Source: CAMLHU01 sp031393795 (GTDB lineage: Bacteria; Gemmatimonadota; Gemmatimonadetes; Gemmatimonadales; GWC2-71-9). From it: 43,772 nt of DNA. The position numbers and the translations under genes were made by a program. The notes under the pieces were generated by a model that saw only the letters and a list, made by a program, of their open reading frames with translations, was not told where the DNA came from and did not search any database. Of this stretch, positions 1 to 7,603 are shown one piece after another (the first letter of the stretch is position 1; each line of letters begins with the position of its first letter). The stretch covers positions 1-43,772 of the forward strand of contig JANMWE010000272.1 in NCBI GenBank assembly GCA_031393795.1, in the 5' to 3' direction.

Positions 1-2
1 CG

Positions 3-293
3 GCGGACCATTCGGCGGTCGGCAATCGAGACGCCCGCTTCGTGCTCAACCTGGCCGGCTCGTGGGAGCGGGGGGAGGAGGACGGCGCGAACATCGCCTG
101 GGCCCGCGACGCGTGGAACGACCTGAAGTCGTTCTCCACCGGCGGCACCTACATCAATTTCCTGACCGCGGACGAGGGCCCGGAGCGGACCGAGGCCGCC
201 CTCGGCAAGGGGCTCGCGCGGCTGGCGAAGATCAAGGCCCAGTGGGATCCGCAGAACAGCTTCCGTACCAACCGGAACATCACGCCGGGGTGA
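3..293 (+). CDS. FAD-linked oxidoreductase, C-terminal fragment (berberine-bridge type)
   Basis: This is the last 96 codons of a gene whose 5' part lies outside the window; the frame is open from base 3. The fragment contains a DHSAVGNRDARFVLNLAGSW-like stretch, then a YINFLTADEG segment, and ends with WDPQNSFRTNRNITPG. That ending is the classic BBE (berberine and berberine-like) tail of FAD-linked oxidases, where the D-P-x-N-x-F-x-x-N-x-N-I motif contributes to the flavin and substrate site. Family knowledge suggests an FAD-binding-4 domain upstream, covalently or non-covalently flavinylated, oxidising an unknown sugar or alcohol substrate. The stop overlaps the GTG start of the next gene, so the two are probably cotranscribed. 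Family assignment is good; the substrate is unknown. Confidence 0.85.
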   Translation, partial: ADHSAVGNRDARFVLNLAGSWERGEEDGANIAWARDAWNDLKSFSTGGTYINFLTADEGPERTEAALGKGLARLAKIKAQWDPQNSFRTNRNITPG

Positions 294-808
294 GTGAGCG
301 CTCAACGATCGTGATCGTCACCGGCGCCTCGGGTGCCGGCAAGACCACGCTGGTGCGCGCGCTCGAGGCGCGCGCACTCCCGGGGGTGCGGTGCCACTAC
401 TTCGACTCGCTCGGGGTCCCCTCGGGCGAGGCGATGATCGCGGAATACGGCTCCACCGCCGCGTGGCAGGAGGCGATGACTCGGCGCTGGATCACCCGGC
501 TGCAGAAGGAAGCTGCGCCCATCGCGGTGCTCGACGGACAGGTCGACATCGCGATGGCGCGCGACTGTCTTGCCGACGCGGGTGGACCCCCCAGCAGGAT
601 CATCCTGATCGATTGCGCCAACGCCGTGCGGGCGACCCGATTGCGAGAGCTCAGGGGGCAACCCGAACTGGCCAGCCGCGACATGGCGGTGTGGGCCACC
701 TTCCTTCGCTGGCAGGCAGGCACACAGGGCTCCCCGGTCATCGACACTTCCACTTCTTCCGTCGAGACGAGCGCGGATGCGCTCGCCCGATCGGTCCTCG
801 CTTCATGA
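290..808 (+). CDS. Small P-loop NTPase/kinase-like protein
   Basis: A 172-aa protein starting with GTG at 290, which shares GTGA with the preceding stop; no other in-frame start precedes the P-loop. Residues about 6-20 read IVIVTGASGAGKTTLV, a canonical Walker A (GASGAGKTT). A hydrophobic strand ending in LDGQVD is the likely Walker B region, and a later IILIDC strand followed by a charged RLRELRG stretch resembles the lid of small nucleotide kinases (AAA_33/adenylylsulfate kinase-like fold). No substrate-specific motif is visible, so the phosphoryl acceptor is unknown. It overlaps the next gene by ATGA (805-808). The three genes at the left edge form one translationally coupled run, but nothing links the NTPase functionally to oxidase or peptidase. 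Confidence 0.8.
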   Translation: MSERSTIVIVTGASGAGKTTLVRALEARALPGVRCHYFDSLGVPSGEAMIAEYGSTAAWQEAMTRRWITRLQKEAAPIAVLDGQVDIAMARDCLADAGGPPSRIILIDCANAVRATRLRELRGQPELASRDMAVWATFLRWQAGTQGSPVIDTSTSSVETSADALARSVLAS

Positions 809-2289
809 CGCGCGCATCGCTCATCGTCGCCGCCCTCGCGGCGGCCGCGTTCCCTGCGATGGCCGGCGCTCAGTCCTGCGGCACCCGCTGTGGCGCAGAA
901 CGGTGGGCGGTGAAGAGCTTCACGGACGGGGACACCGGTCGCGTCGACCTCACGCCGCGGGATGCCTCCGTGCTCGATCTGCGGGCGTTGCCCCGGCCGC
1001 CCCGGGTGGTCGCTGATCGCCGGAGCGAGGTCGAACGCCGTACCTATCGCGTGCGGGCCCTCCTGATCGGGTGGAAACACGAGCACGACGAAGACCTCCA
1101 CCTCGTCATCGCCGACTCGACCGACCCCGGGTCCACGATGATCGTCGAGATCCCGAGCGCCCGCTGCTCCCGTGTCTGCAGCTCCCCTCTCGTCGGGAAG
1201 ATGACCGACGCCCGCACGGCGACGATCTCGGAGTTGGGTCCCCCCTCCAATGCGTATCACCAGCTGCATCCGGCCCTTATGGTGACGATCATCGGGATCG
1301 GGTTCTTCGACTTCCTCCACGGCCAGACCGGGGTCGCACCCAACGGGATCGAATTGCATCCGGTCATCGACATCCAGTTCGGCGCTCCAGACGTCCCCGA
1401 CACCGTCGCGATCCGGTCTCTCGCCACCGACCTCGCCGCTGACTCAATGCGAGGACGCGGCCCCTGGACCCCCGAGGCCGCGGCCGCCGCCCGACGCCTC
1501 GCGGCCGAGCTCACCCGGCTCGGCGCCCAGCCGCTGCAAGGGACTTCGCTCCTGGTCCCCTTCGTCACCGCACCACGGCCCGGTGATACGGTATTCAACG
1601 TCATAGGGGTATTCCCCGCCCGCTCCGGCGCCGTCACCGACCAGCTCGTCGGGATCACCGCCCACCTCGACCACCTCGGCGTCGGTCCCCCCGACGCCAC
1701 CGGCGACTCGATCTACAACGGTTTCCTCGATGATGCCGTGGGGATGGCGATGGTGCTCGATGTCGCTCGACGCTTCGCCGAACACCCCGGCGATCGGTCG
1801 CTGGTGGTGTTGTTCTTCAACCTCGAGGAAAAGGGTCTCCTCGGGTCCCGCGCCTGGGCCGGCGCGCCGGGGACCCCTGCGCTGATGCACCGCTTCCAGC
1901 TGGTGCTCGGCGTCGACGCCGGCGCACCCGCTGGCGAGGCGCTGAATTGGGAACTGATGGGCGCACTCCCCGACCACCCCGGTGCGCGCCTCGCCGATTC
2001 ACTGGCGCGGAGCCGAGGGTGGGTGACGCGCCCGACTCCCGCCCGGGGGATCTCTGACGCGTACATTTTCGCGCTCGCAGGTCTCCCCATCCTCTTCCCC
2101 ATCCCCGGCGACCAGTGGCGCGGCTACACCCCGGAGCAGCGCGCCGCCGCGATGACCCGCTTCGACCACTATCACCAGCAGGCCGACCAGCCCGACAACG
2201 CCTTTCCCCTGGTCGGGACCCTTAAGTTCGCCGACTGGCTCTGGCAGATCGTGCGTGAGGCCACCAGCGCCTCGGCCACGCCACGCTGA
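805..2289 (+). CDS. Secreted M28-family zinc aminopeptidase
   Basis: A 494-aa protein beginning MTRASLIVAALAAAAFPAMA, a Sec signal peptide with likely cleavage after AGA. The N-terminal 200 residues are not a recognised domain. The C-terminal half is a peptidase family M28 domain: AHLDHLG carries the first metal His-x-Asp, GFLDDAVGM the bridging Asp, FNLEEKGLLGS the catalytic Glu-Glu pair, VLGVDAG the next metal ligand, and HYHQQADQPDNAF the last His. The family uses two zinc ions to remove N-terminal residues from peptides outside the cytoplasm. ATG 805 overlaps the previous stop as ATGA. Two further M28 genes occur at 32455 and 34064, but they carry shorter N-terminal regions and are not close copies of this one. 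Confidence 0.85.
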   Translation: MTRASLIVAALAAAAFPAMAGAQSCGTRCGAERWAVKSFTDGDTGRVDLTPRDASVLDLRALPRPPRVVADRRSEVERRTYRVRALLIGWKHEHDEDLHLVIADSTDPGSTMIVEIPSARCSRVCSSPLVGKMTDARTATISELGPPSNAYHQLHPALMVTIIGIGFFDFLHGQTGVAPNGIELHPVIDIQFGAPDVPDTVAIRSLATDLAADSMRGRGPWTPEAAAAARRLAAELTRLGAQPLQGTSLLVPFVTAPRPGDTVFNVIGVFPARSGAVTDQLVGITAHLDHLGVGPPDATGDSIYNGFLDDAVGMAMVLDVARRFAEHPGDRSLVVLFFNLEEKGLLGSRAWAGAPGTPALMHRFQLVLGVDAGAPAGEALNWELMGALPDHPGARLADSLARSRGWVTRPTPARGISDAYIFALAGLPILFPIPGDQWRGYTPEQRAAAMTRFDHYHQQADQPDNAFPLVGTLKFADWLWQIVREATSASATPR

Positions 2290-2329
2290 ACTCCCGGGGT
2301 CAGCCAGATCCCCCGGCCCCGATAGCGAG

Positions 2330-2357
2330 CGGCGGGCCCCCCTGTGGGAGCCCGCCG
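2330..2357. terminator. Hairpin downstream of the M28 gene
   Basis: An 8-bp perfect inverted repeat (CGGCGGGC at 2330-2337, GCCCGCCG at 2350-2357) with a 12-nt loop lies 41 nt after the M28 stop and between converging genes. There is no T-run on either strand, so it is a terminator-like structure rather than a textbook intrinsic terminator. Confidence 0.45.
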
Positions 2358-2417
2358 TTGCCCTGCTATGTGCTGTCAGTGCGCCATGCGCTACCGAGTG
2401 GTCCGCGTGCTACTGAT

Positions 2418-2588
2418 TCACGCCGCTTCCTGCTCGAACTCGCCTTGCAGCCCCAGGGAGGATGGTTTGACGTCGGGGGTCGTCGACATCGACGGCTGGG
2501 GCGGTGCAGTGGACGTCGGCGCAGTCAACTCGTACTTGGCCGGCGCAAAGCCGGGCAGGGTGGAGAACGACTGAGCTTGGGAGTTCAT
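2418..2588 (-). CDS. Small hypothetical protein, 56 aa
   Basis: Not recognised. ATG at 2588 is preceded by GGAGG with a good 8-nt spacing, the best sign that this is real. The product is Pro/Ser/Thr-rich in the middle (LTAPTSTAPPQPSMSTTP) and ends GLQGEFEQEAA; it has no Arg-rich shadow composition, no signal peptide, no cysteine and no transmembrane segment. It lies 250 nt downstream of the GH130 stop on the same strand, behind a hairpin at 2784-2809, and converges on the M28 gene. The 2589-2837 stretch upstream holds only that hairpin and a weak 55-codon frame. A small secreted or RiPP-like precursor is conceivable, but no modifying enzyme is nearby. The gene could also be a chance frame. 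Confidence 0.45.
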   Translation of the reverse strand: MNSQAQSFSTLPGFAPAKYELTAPTSTAPPQPSMSTTPDVKPSSLGLQGEFEQEAA

Positions 2589-2783
2589 TGTGGGCCTCCG
2601 CAACGACGACTTCGATCGACGACGACCACCTGACATTCCTCACCGGCAAGTATGTCGAATCCGCACCCCCGCGACCATCGCTCGTTGGGGTGAAAGAAGA
2701 GGTACACCCAGGCAGGGGAGGCCGGTGCCGACGAGTCACCCGAAAGGACCACCCGCCCGGCGCAGCGCGCGGATGCCGATCGG

Positions 2784-2809
2784 CCCCGTCAGGCAAAACC
2801 CTGACGAGG
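2784..2809 (-). terminator. Hairpin after the GH130 gene
   Basis: On the minus strand CCTCGTCAGG and CCTGACGGGG form a 10-bp stem with one G-T wobble around a GTTTTG loop, 28 nt past the GH130 stop. It lacks a following U-tract. Its position suggests a transcription end or RNA-stabilising structure for the GT-GH130 operon. Confidence 0.45.
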
Positions 2810-2837
2810 CCGAAGGTGCTGCACTGGGGGATGTCCG

Positions 2838-3824
2838 CTATTTGGTCTGGAGCGCCGGCTCGAGGACACCCACGACGCTGCCGTGCTTGTCCAGCCAAGT
2901 GAGGATCTGCTTGATGCTCCCGGTGGCGAGAGCGATGCTGGTATCCGCCGCCCCGTAATACATGTTGATCGTGTCTCCATCGGCCCCGAGGGTGTAACCA
3001 CAGGGGAAGGCCACGTTCCCCACATCCCCCAGGCATTCGTACGGCGCCTCGGGCCCGAACACCCACATATCCCCCCGCCGCAGGCAGTGCTCGGGTCGCT
3101 CGAGGTCCAGGAGCGCCAGACCAAGCCGGTACAGCGCCCCCGACGCGGTCCGCCGCACCCCGTGGTAGATCATCAGCCACCCGCGCGAGGTCTCGATCAG
3201 CGGCGGCGAGAGCCCCACCTTGTTCGCGTCCCACCAGGCGCCCCGCCGGGCCTGCAGCACCAGCTTGTGCCCGCCCCAGTTGGTCAGGTCGGGCGAATAC
3301 GAGATCCAGATGTGCGCCCCCGAATCGGCGATCGGCCGGTGGAGCAGCGCATAGTTCCCGTCGATCTTCCTCGGCAACAGCGCCGCATCCTTGTCGTCCG
3401 GCTGCATCACCAGCCCCAGCCGCTCGAAGTTCCGGAAGTCCTTCGTCAGCGCCAGCGCCACGCCCGGGCCCCCTCGGCTGAAGGCCGTGTAGGCGACGGC
3501 GTACTTCCCCAGGTCCTCCATGTACGTGATCCGCGGGTCCTCGATCCCCCAGAGCTCCTCCGGATACTTGTCCGGCTCGGCTCGGAAGGTCGGCGTCTTG
3601 TCGATCACCCACCCGTCGACGCCGTTCTTCGAGCGCGCCGCGCAGAGGTGCGAATGCCCGCGGCGATCCTCCACCCGGCAGAGCAGCAAGGTGGTCCCGT
3701 CATCCAGCAGCGTGGCACCGGCATTGAACACCGTGTGGGCCGGGTAGGGCCAGTCGGCCGCGGTCAGGATCGGGTTGGCAGGGTGCCGCTCGAACAGGAC
3801 TTCGTAGTGCTGTCGTGGGGTCAT
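2838..3824 (-). CDS. GH130-family glycoside phosphorylase/hydrolase
   Basis: A 328-aa cytoplasmic protein of glycoside hydrolase family 130, mostly phosphorylases acting on beta-mannosides. NPILTAADWP near the N-terminus, VFNAGATLLDDGTTLLLCRVEDRRG at 32-55, and WGIEDPRIT at 92-100 are family landmarks; D97 in the last motif is the expected catalytic acid. Later SYSPDLTNWGGH and IYHGVR sit where the five-bladed propeller's sugar and phosphate contacts usually lie, and YYGAADTSIALA is the terminal blade. ATG 3824 overlaps the glycosyltransferase stop as ATGA, so translation is coupled. GH130 enzymes are often paired with such GT4 genes. Whether this one cleaves or synthesises a mannan-like linkage cannot be told from sequence alone. 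Confidence 0.85.
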   Translation of the reverse strand: MTPRQHYEVLFERHPANPILTAADWPYPAHTVFNAGATLLDDGTTLLLCRVEDRRGHSHLCAARSKNGVDGWVIDKTPTFRAEPDKYPEELWGIEDPRITYMEDLGKYAVAYTAFSRGGPGVALALTKDFRNFERLGLVMQPDDKDAALLPRKIDGNYALLHRPIADSGAHIWISYSPDLTNWGGHKLVLQARRGAWWDANKVGLSPPLIETSRGWLMIYHGVRRTASGALYRLGLALLDLERPEHCLRRGDMWVFGPEAPYECLGDVGNVAFPCGYTLGADGDTINMYYGAADTSIALATGSIKQILTWLDKHGSVVGVLEPALQTK

Positions 3825-6256
3825 CGATTCCCCGAGCGCATGTCGCGCAGGGCCAGGAGGAAGGAAATGGTCGATTCGGCGCCTTGGTTCTCATTCACCC
3901 GGTCGGCGTGCAATCCATCGCGGCACCCGCCGGTCGAGGCGTCGTACAGTGGCCGGTGAAGGTCGTTCTGCCCCAGGAACCAGCCGAACGCTGCGCTGGC
4001 GTAGGTGGACCACCGCCCCGCACCGGTGATCCGGTGCGCGTCGAGGCAGGCCGAGACCATCCCGCACGCCTCCACCGGCTGCTGGTCGTATCGCGCGGGG
4101 CTCGAACCCCGCCGGAAGAATCCGTTCGAACCGATGGGCGCGAAGTATCCCCCCGGCGACCGCTGCACCTCGGCCAGCCACTCGAGCGATTCGAGCCCGA
4201 CGTGCAGGATGTCGTCCCGTGCCATCGCCGCCCCTGACAGGATCAACGCCTGCGGGAGACGGGAGTTGCCGTAGGTGACGTGGTCCTCGAACCAGGGCCA
4301 CCCCTCCCCGCGCGCGCGGGAGTGGAGGTCCACCAGCCGCCCCACGAGCAGGCTCCGCATCCCCTGCACGTTGGTGTCCCCGCCGAAGGCCCGCAGGTAC
4401 TCGTCGATGCCCAGGAGGGCGTAGGCCCACGCCCGCGGGCTCGAGAAGTGCGCCAACACCGGAAGTGCGGCGTGGAAAAGGTCACCGCTCAGGCTCTGCC
4501 GCCCCGGATCGCGTGCGTGCCCCATCACGGTGCCGAGCGCCCAGATGGCCCGGCCGTGACTGTCCTCGGAGCCTTGCGCCTCCCCCCACGTCCGCCCGTA
4601 GGTCAGGAAATTCCGGAACCGCCCCGAGTCGGGATGGAAGGCGTGGCTCACGAAGGCGAGATAGCTCGTCGCGATCCCCCGCACCGCCCGTCGTTCCACG
4701 ATGCCGCTCTCCTCAAGGAGGACGAGGAGCATCAGGGCCCGCGCGTTGTCATCCAGACAGTACCCTTCCTCGTAGCGTGGCACCACGAACGACGCGTGCT
4801 GCAGGATGCCGGTATCGTCGGTCAGGCATCGGAGATGGTCGAGGTTCACCTCGGGCAGCCCTGCCGGCCGCTCGGCCAACGTGCGAGCGCGGAACGCGCT
4901 GCGCCGGCGCTCGGCGCGCGAGACCACGGCCCGTTCCAGGCTCGCCACGTGCCCCCGCGCCACCGATCGCCATGCCATCCCGCGCCCGTACTCTCCCGCC
5001 CGCTGGCGCATCCCGGCACAGCGCTCGGGATCGTTCAGGAGCCCGATCACTTCGTGCGCGATGGCCCCGGCGTCCCGCGCGGGGACCAGGATCCCGCGCC
5101 CGTCGGCCAGCAGCTCCTTCGCGTAGCGGTAGGGGGTCGAGATGACCGCCTTCCCCGCGCCCACCGCGTACGCGAGGGTGCCCGAGGTGATCTGTTCCGG
5201 GTTGAGATAGGGCGTGACATAGATGTCGGCCGAGGAGAGGAATTCCCCCAGTTCGGCTTGGCTCACGAAGCGGTCATGGAAGATGATGCTGCCGTCCACA
5301 CCGAGCCGCTGAGCCCGGGCCTCGAGCATCAGCCGGTAGGTCTCCCCCGACTGTTCCAGGACGTGCGGATGGGTGGCGCCGAGGATGATATAGACCGTCT
5401 CGGGGTGCACGGCCAGGATCGAGGGCAGGGCGTCGATCACGTACTCGATCCCCTTGTCCGGCGAGAGGAGGCCGAAGGTCAGGATCACCGACTTCCCCGC
5501 CACGCCGAGCCGGTCCTTGTCCCCCGGGGCGAACATGACCTCGGGGATGCCGTGGGGGATGAGGTCGATCTTCTCCGCGGCGACGCCGTGCACCTGCTGC
5601 AACAACGCGGAGCCGTGCGCGCTCATCACCACCAAGCGCTCCGACAAGCGGACGATCTCGTCCATCACCCGCCGCTGGATCGGATCGGGGGCGGCCAGGA
5701 TGGTGTGCAGCGTCGTCACGATCGGCATCCGGAGCTCGGCCAGGAGCGAGAGGATGAGGGTCCCGGACTTCGCGCCGAAGATGCCGTACTCGTGCTGGAG
5801 CGAGACGGCATCGACGTTGGAGACGTTGAGGAAGTCCACGGCTCGCCGGTACGAGGCGACGTCGTTCTCCTCGATCTCGAACCGGACCATCGGCGGGTAG
5901 ATGTGATGTCGCCCGGCATCGTTCATCGCCAACACGAAGCAGCCGAGCTCAGGGTACTCCTCCACGATCGCGGCGCCGAGGTCGGTGGTGAACGTGGCGA
6001 TGCCGCACTGCCGCGGCAGATGATTGCCGAGGAGCGCGACGGCCTGGAGCGTCGAGCGGATGGGTGCAAGGGCGCCCCGTTCGCCATTCGTCGCTACGCG
6101 AGGCGCCGGAACGGGGAGGGGCGGAGCTGAGAGGGCCAACGGACCGTCTGACTGGCACTGCAAGGGAAAGGACCGACGTTCATCATCGACAGGGATCGGT
6201 CGGTGCCGACGATCGGTCCTCGGGGATGGCGCACAAGTATACCCCATTCCGCCCAC
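3821..6256 (-). CDS. GT4 glycosyltransferase fused to a C-terminal helical (alpha/alpha-toroid-like) domain
   Basis: Up to 811 aa. Residues about 70-420 are a GT-B glycosyltransferase: LLGNHLPRQCGIATFTTDL opens the acceptor domain, ILTFGLLSPDKGIEYVIDAL opens the donor domain, and PEQITSGTLAYAVGAGKAVI is the GT4 sugar-nucleotide motif. Residues about 455-800 (DDTGILQHASFVVPRYEEGY, YCLDDNARALML, EDSHGRAIWALG) resemble six-hairpin toroid proteins. The start is uncertain: GTG 6256 and ATG 6247 are the only upstream options, TTG 6163 and TTG 6139 are possible, and none has a Shine-Dalgarno. A TATACT box at 6242-6237 would lie inside the longest version, which argues for a shorter protein. It probably transfers mannose-like sugar to a polymer partnered by the GH130 enzyme. 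Confidence 0.8.
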   Translation of the reverse strand: MGGMGYTCAPSPRTDRRHRPIPVDDERRSFPLQCQSDGPLALSAPPLPVPAPRVATNGERGALAPIRSTLQAVALLGNHLPRQCGIATFTTDLGAAIVEEYPELGCFVLAMNDAGRHHIYPPMVRFEIEENDVASYRRAVDFLNVSNVDAVSLQHEYGIFGAKSGTLILSLLAELRMPIVTTLHTILAAPDPIQRRVMDEIVRLSERLVVMSAHGSALLQQVHGVAAEKIDLIPHGIPEVMFAPGDKDRLGVAGKSVILTFGLLSPDKGIEYVIDALPSILAVHPETVYIILGATHPHVLEQSGETYRLMLEARAQRLGVDGSIIFHDRFVSQAELGEFLSSADIYVTPYLNPEQITSGTLAYAVGAGKAVISTPYRYAKELLADGRGILVPARDAGAIAHEVIGLLNDPERCAGMRQRAGEYGRGMAWRSVARGHVASLERAVVSRAERRRSAFRARTLAERPAGLPEVNLDHLRCLTDDTGILQHASFVVPRYEEGYCLDDNARALMLLVLLEESGIVERRAVRGIATSYLAFVSHAFHPDSGRFRNFLTYGRTWGEAQGSEDSHGRAIWALGTVMGHARDPGRQSLSGDLFHAALPVLAHFSSPRAWAYALLGIDEYLRAFGGDTNVQGMRSLLVGRLVDLHSRARGEGWPWFEDHVTYGNSRLPQALILSGAAMARDDILHVGLESLEWLAEVQRSPGGYFAPIGSNGFFRRGSSPARYDQQPVEACGMVSACLDAHRITGAGRWSTYASAAFGWFLGQNDLHRPLYDASTGGCRDGLHADRVNENQGAESTISFLLALRDMRSGNR

Positions 6257-6315
6257 CCCATCGGGGTGAAATATCTTCGGTGTTCGTTCGGTCAGCCGAA
6301 GGAATGAGAAGCCCG

Positions 6316-6343
6316 GACCCCCCCGACTGGCGCCGGGGGGGTC
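6316..6343. repeat. Perfect 10-bp inverted repeat between divergent GT and csp genes
   Basis: GACCCCCCCG (6316-6325) and CGGGGGGGTC (6334-6343) flank an 8-nt spacer. It lies in the divergent region, immediately before a TATCTT box (6351-6356) on the + strand. No T-run follows, so an operator or a structural element is as likely as a terminator. Confidence 0.55.
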
Positions 6344-6406
6344 GATGGCCTATCTTCATTGCGGCTGGTCGTGCGAGTGTACGACCTAACTTCCAGTGAA
6401 CGATCA

Positions 6407-6497
6407 GGGGCTGGCCTGGCGCCGGCCCCTTCCTCGTAAGCAGAAGGGCTGCCTCTCGTGAGGGCTCCAAATCACGAACAACCACGTAGTCGAGAGG
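6407..6497 (+). promoter_or_regulatory. Structured 5' leader of the cold-shock gene
   Basis: Two foldable elements precede csp. GGGGCTGG (6407-6414) pairs with CCGGCCCC (6422-6429) over a 7-nt loop. CCTCTCG (6452-6458) pairs with CGAGAGG (6491-6497). If transcription starts near 6360, after the TATCTT box at 6351-6356, the leader is about 180 nt, comparable to the long structured leaders of cspA-type mRNAs in other bacteria. The promoter is tentative: no good -35 box is seen. Confidence 0.4.
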
Positions 6498-6540
6498 TAC
6501 GGCTTGACCGGACTCCGATTACACACACAAGGAGCAGGTC

Positions 6541-6756
6541 ATGGCACGTACTACCGGCACGGTCAAGTGGTTCAACGACGCGAAGGGCTTCGGCTTCATC
6601 ACCCCGGACGGCGGCGCGAAGGATTGCTTCGTGCACCACTCGGCGATCCAGTCCGAGGGCTTCAAGTCCCTCGCCGAAGGTGAGAAGGTCGAGTTCGACA
6701 TGGTGCAGGGCCAGAAGGGCCCCGCGGCCGAGAAGGTCGTCAAGCTCGGCGCCTGA
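6541..6756 (+). CDS. Cold-shock domain protein
   Basis: A 71-aa single-OB-fold protein. GTVKWFNDAKGFGFI carries RNP1 (KGFGFI) and DCFVHHSAI carries RNP2 (FVHHS), the aromatic RNA/ssDNA-binding surface. Length and the GEKVEFDMVQGQKGPAAEKV tail are typical of CspA-type RNA chaperones that melt secondary structure in mRNA. ATG 6541 has an AAGGAG Shine-Dalgarno with 6-nt spacing. The gene stands alone with a long structured leader in front and a strong intrinsic terminator behind. Whether it is cold-induced or constitutive cannot be decided here. Confidence 0.97.
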   Translation: MARTTGTVKWFNDAKGFGFITPDGGAKDCFVHHSAIQSEGFKSLAEGEKVEFDMVQGQKGPAAEKVVKLGA

Positions 6757-6774
6757 ACGACTTCACGGTCGTCC

Positions 6775-6813
6775 GAAGCCGGTCTGCCCTCGGGCAGGCC
6801 GGCTTCGTCTTTA
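6775..6813 (+). terminator. Intrinsic terminator of csp
   Basis: A 15-bp stem with one G-T wobble (6775-6789 with 6792-6806) and a minimal loop is followed by GTCTTTAT. It is 18 nt after the csp stop. The T-rich tail overlaps the TATATT box that precedes kynA, so terminator and next promoter are interlocked. Confidence 0.85.
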
Positions 6814-6817
6814 TATT
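6812..6817 (+). promoter_or_regulatory. Candidate -10 box of kynA (leaderless)
   Basis: TATATT ends 6 nt before the kynA ATG at 6824. There is no Shine-Dalgarno, since the spacer is CCCCCC. A start of transcription at or next to the ATG would give a leaderless mRNA. The same arrangement is seen at lepA, sufE, DUF58 and PAP2. Confidence 0.5.
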
Positions 6818-6823
6818 CCCCCC

Positions 6824-7603
6824 ATGCCCACCTACTCCGAATACCTGAAGATCGACGAGCTCCTCACGCTCCAGCGCCCCCTCTCGGACGGGCCGGAGCA
6901 TGACGAGATGCTCTTCATCGTCATCCACCAGGTCTACGAGCTCTGGTTCAAGCAGGTGATCCACGAGCTGGACCACCTCGAGCAGCTCCTCGGCCGGAAC
7001 GACGGGCGCCACGCCCGCCACACCCTCAAGCGCGTCCTCACCATCCTCAAGGTGATGGTCGGCCAGCTCGACATCCTCGAGACGATGACCCCGCTCGAGT
7101 TCCTCTCCTTTCGCGACCGCCTCGAATCGGGCTCCGGGTTCCAGTCCCACCAGTTCCGCGAGCTCGAGTTCTTCCTGGGCGTCAAGTCGCCCAAGGCCCT
7201 CGATCGCTACCCTGCGGACAGCGATGCCCGGAAGCGCCTGGTCGGTCGTCTCCACGCGCCGACCCTCTGGGATGCCTTCCTCCGGCACCTCGCCGCCAAC
7301 GGCGTCGCCGTCCCTGCCGCGGATCTCGCGCGCGACGTGACCCAACGGGTGCAGCCTTCTCCCGCCCTCCGCCCCGCCCTCATCGACGTCTATCGGACGA
7401 AGCCCGATCTCGCCGACCTCTGCGAGCGGCTGGTCGATCTGGACGAAGGGCTGATGGAGTGGCGCTACCGGCACGTGAAGATGGTCCAGCGCACCATCGG
7501 CACGAAGATGGGCACCGGCGGGAGCTCCGGCGCCGAATACCTCAAGACCACCCTCGACCAGCCCCTCTTCCCCGATCTCTGGACCATCCGGGCCGAGCTC
7601 TGA
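6824..7603 (+). CDS. kynA: Tryptophan 2,3-dioxygenase
   Basis: A 259-aa haem enzyme that opens the indole ring of L-tryptophan with O2, giving N-formylkynurenine. FIVIHQVYELWFKQVIHEL (residues about 27-45) is the family motif with the substrate-side His. FRDRLESGSGFQSHQFRELE forms the central helix region. YRHVKMVQRTIGTKMGTGGS followed by SGAEYLKTTL contains the proximal haem His and the GTGGSSG loop. Length is close to bacterial homologues. ATG 6824 is chosen because MPTYSEYLKIDELL matches the family N-terminus. The stop shares TGATG with kynureninase, making a two-gene catabolic operon. No arylformamidase lies in the window, so that middle step must be encoded elsewhere. Confidence 0.95.
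   Translation: MPTYSEYLKIDELLTLQRPLSDGPEHDEMLFIVIHQVYELWFKQVIHELDHLEQLLGRNDGRHARHTLKRVLTILKVMVGQLDILETMTPLEFLSFRDRLESGSGFQSHQFRELEFFLGVKSPKALDRYPADSDARKRLVGRLHAPTLWDAFLRHLAANGVAVPAADLARDVTQRVQPSPALRPALIDVYRTKPDLADLCERLVDLDEGLMEWRYRHVKMVQRTIGTKMGTGGSSGAEYLKTTLDQPLFPDLWTIRAEL

Noticed and set aside
391..805. Long N-terminal extension of the first M28 gene in its frame
   Set aside because: It lies across the P-loop NTPase gene, is Arg/Gly-rich shadow sequence, and the signal peptide begins at ATG 805.
2585..2752. 55-codon minus frame upstream of the small ORF, starting GTG 2752
   Set aside because: No Shine-Dalgarno and mediocre codon pattern; kept only as part of a finding.
2410..3612. 400-codon minus frame overlapping GH130
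   Set aside because: It is the shadow of the GH130 gene in another frame; it shows no motifs and is Arg/Ala/Gly-rich.
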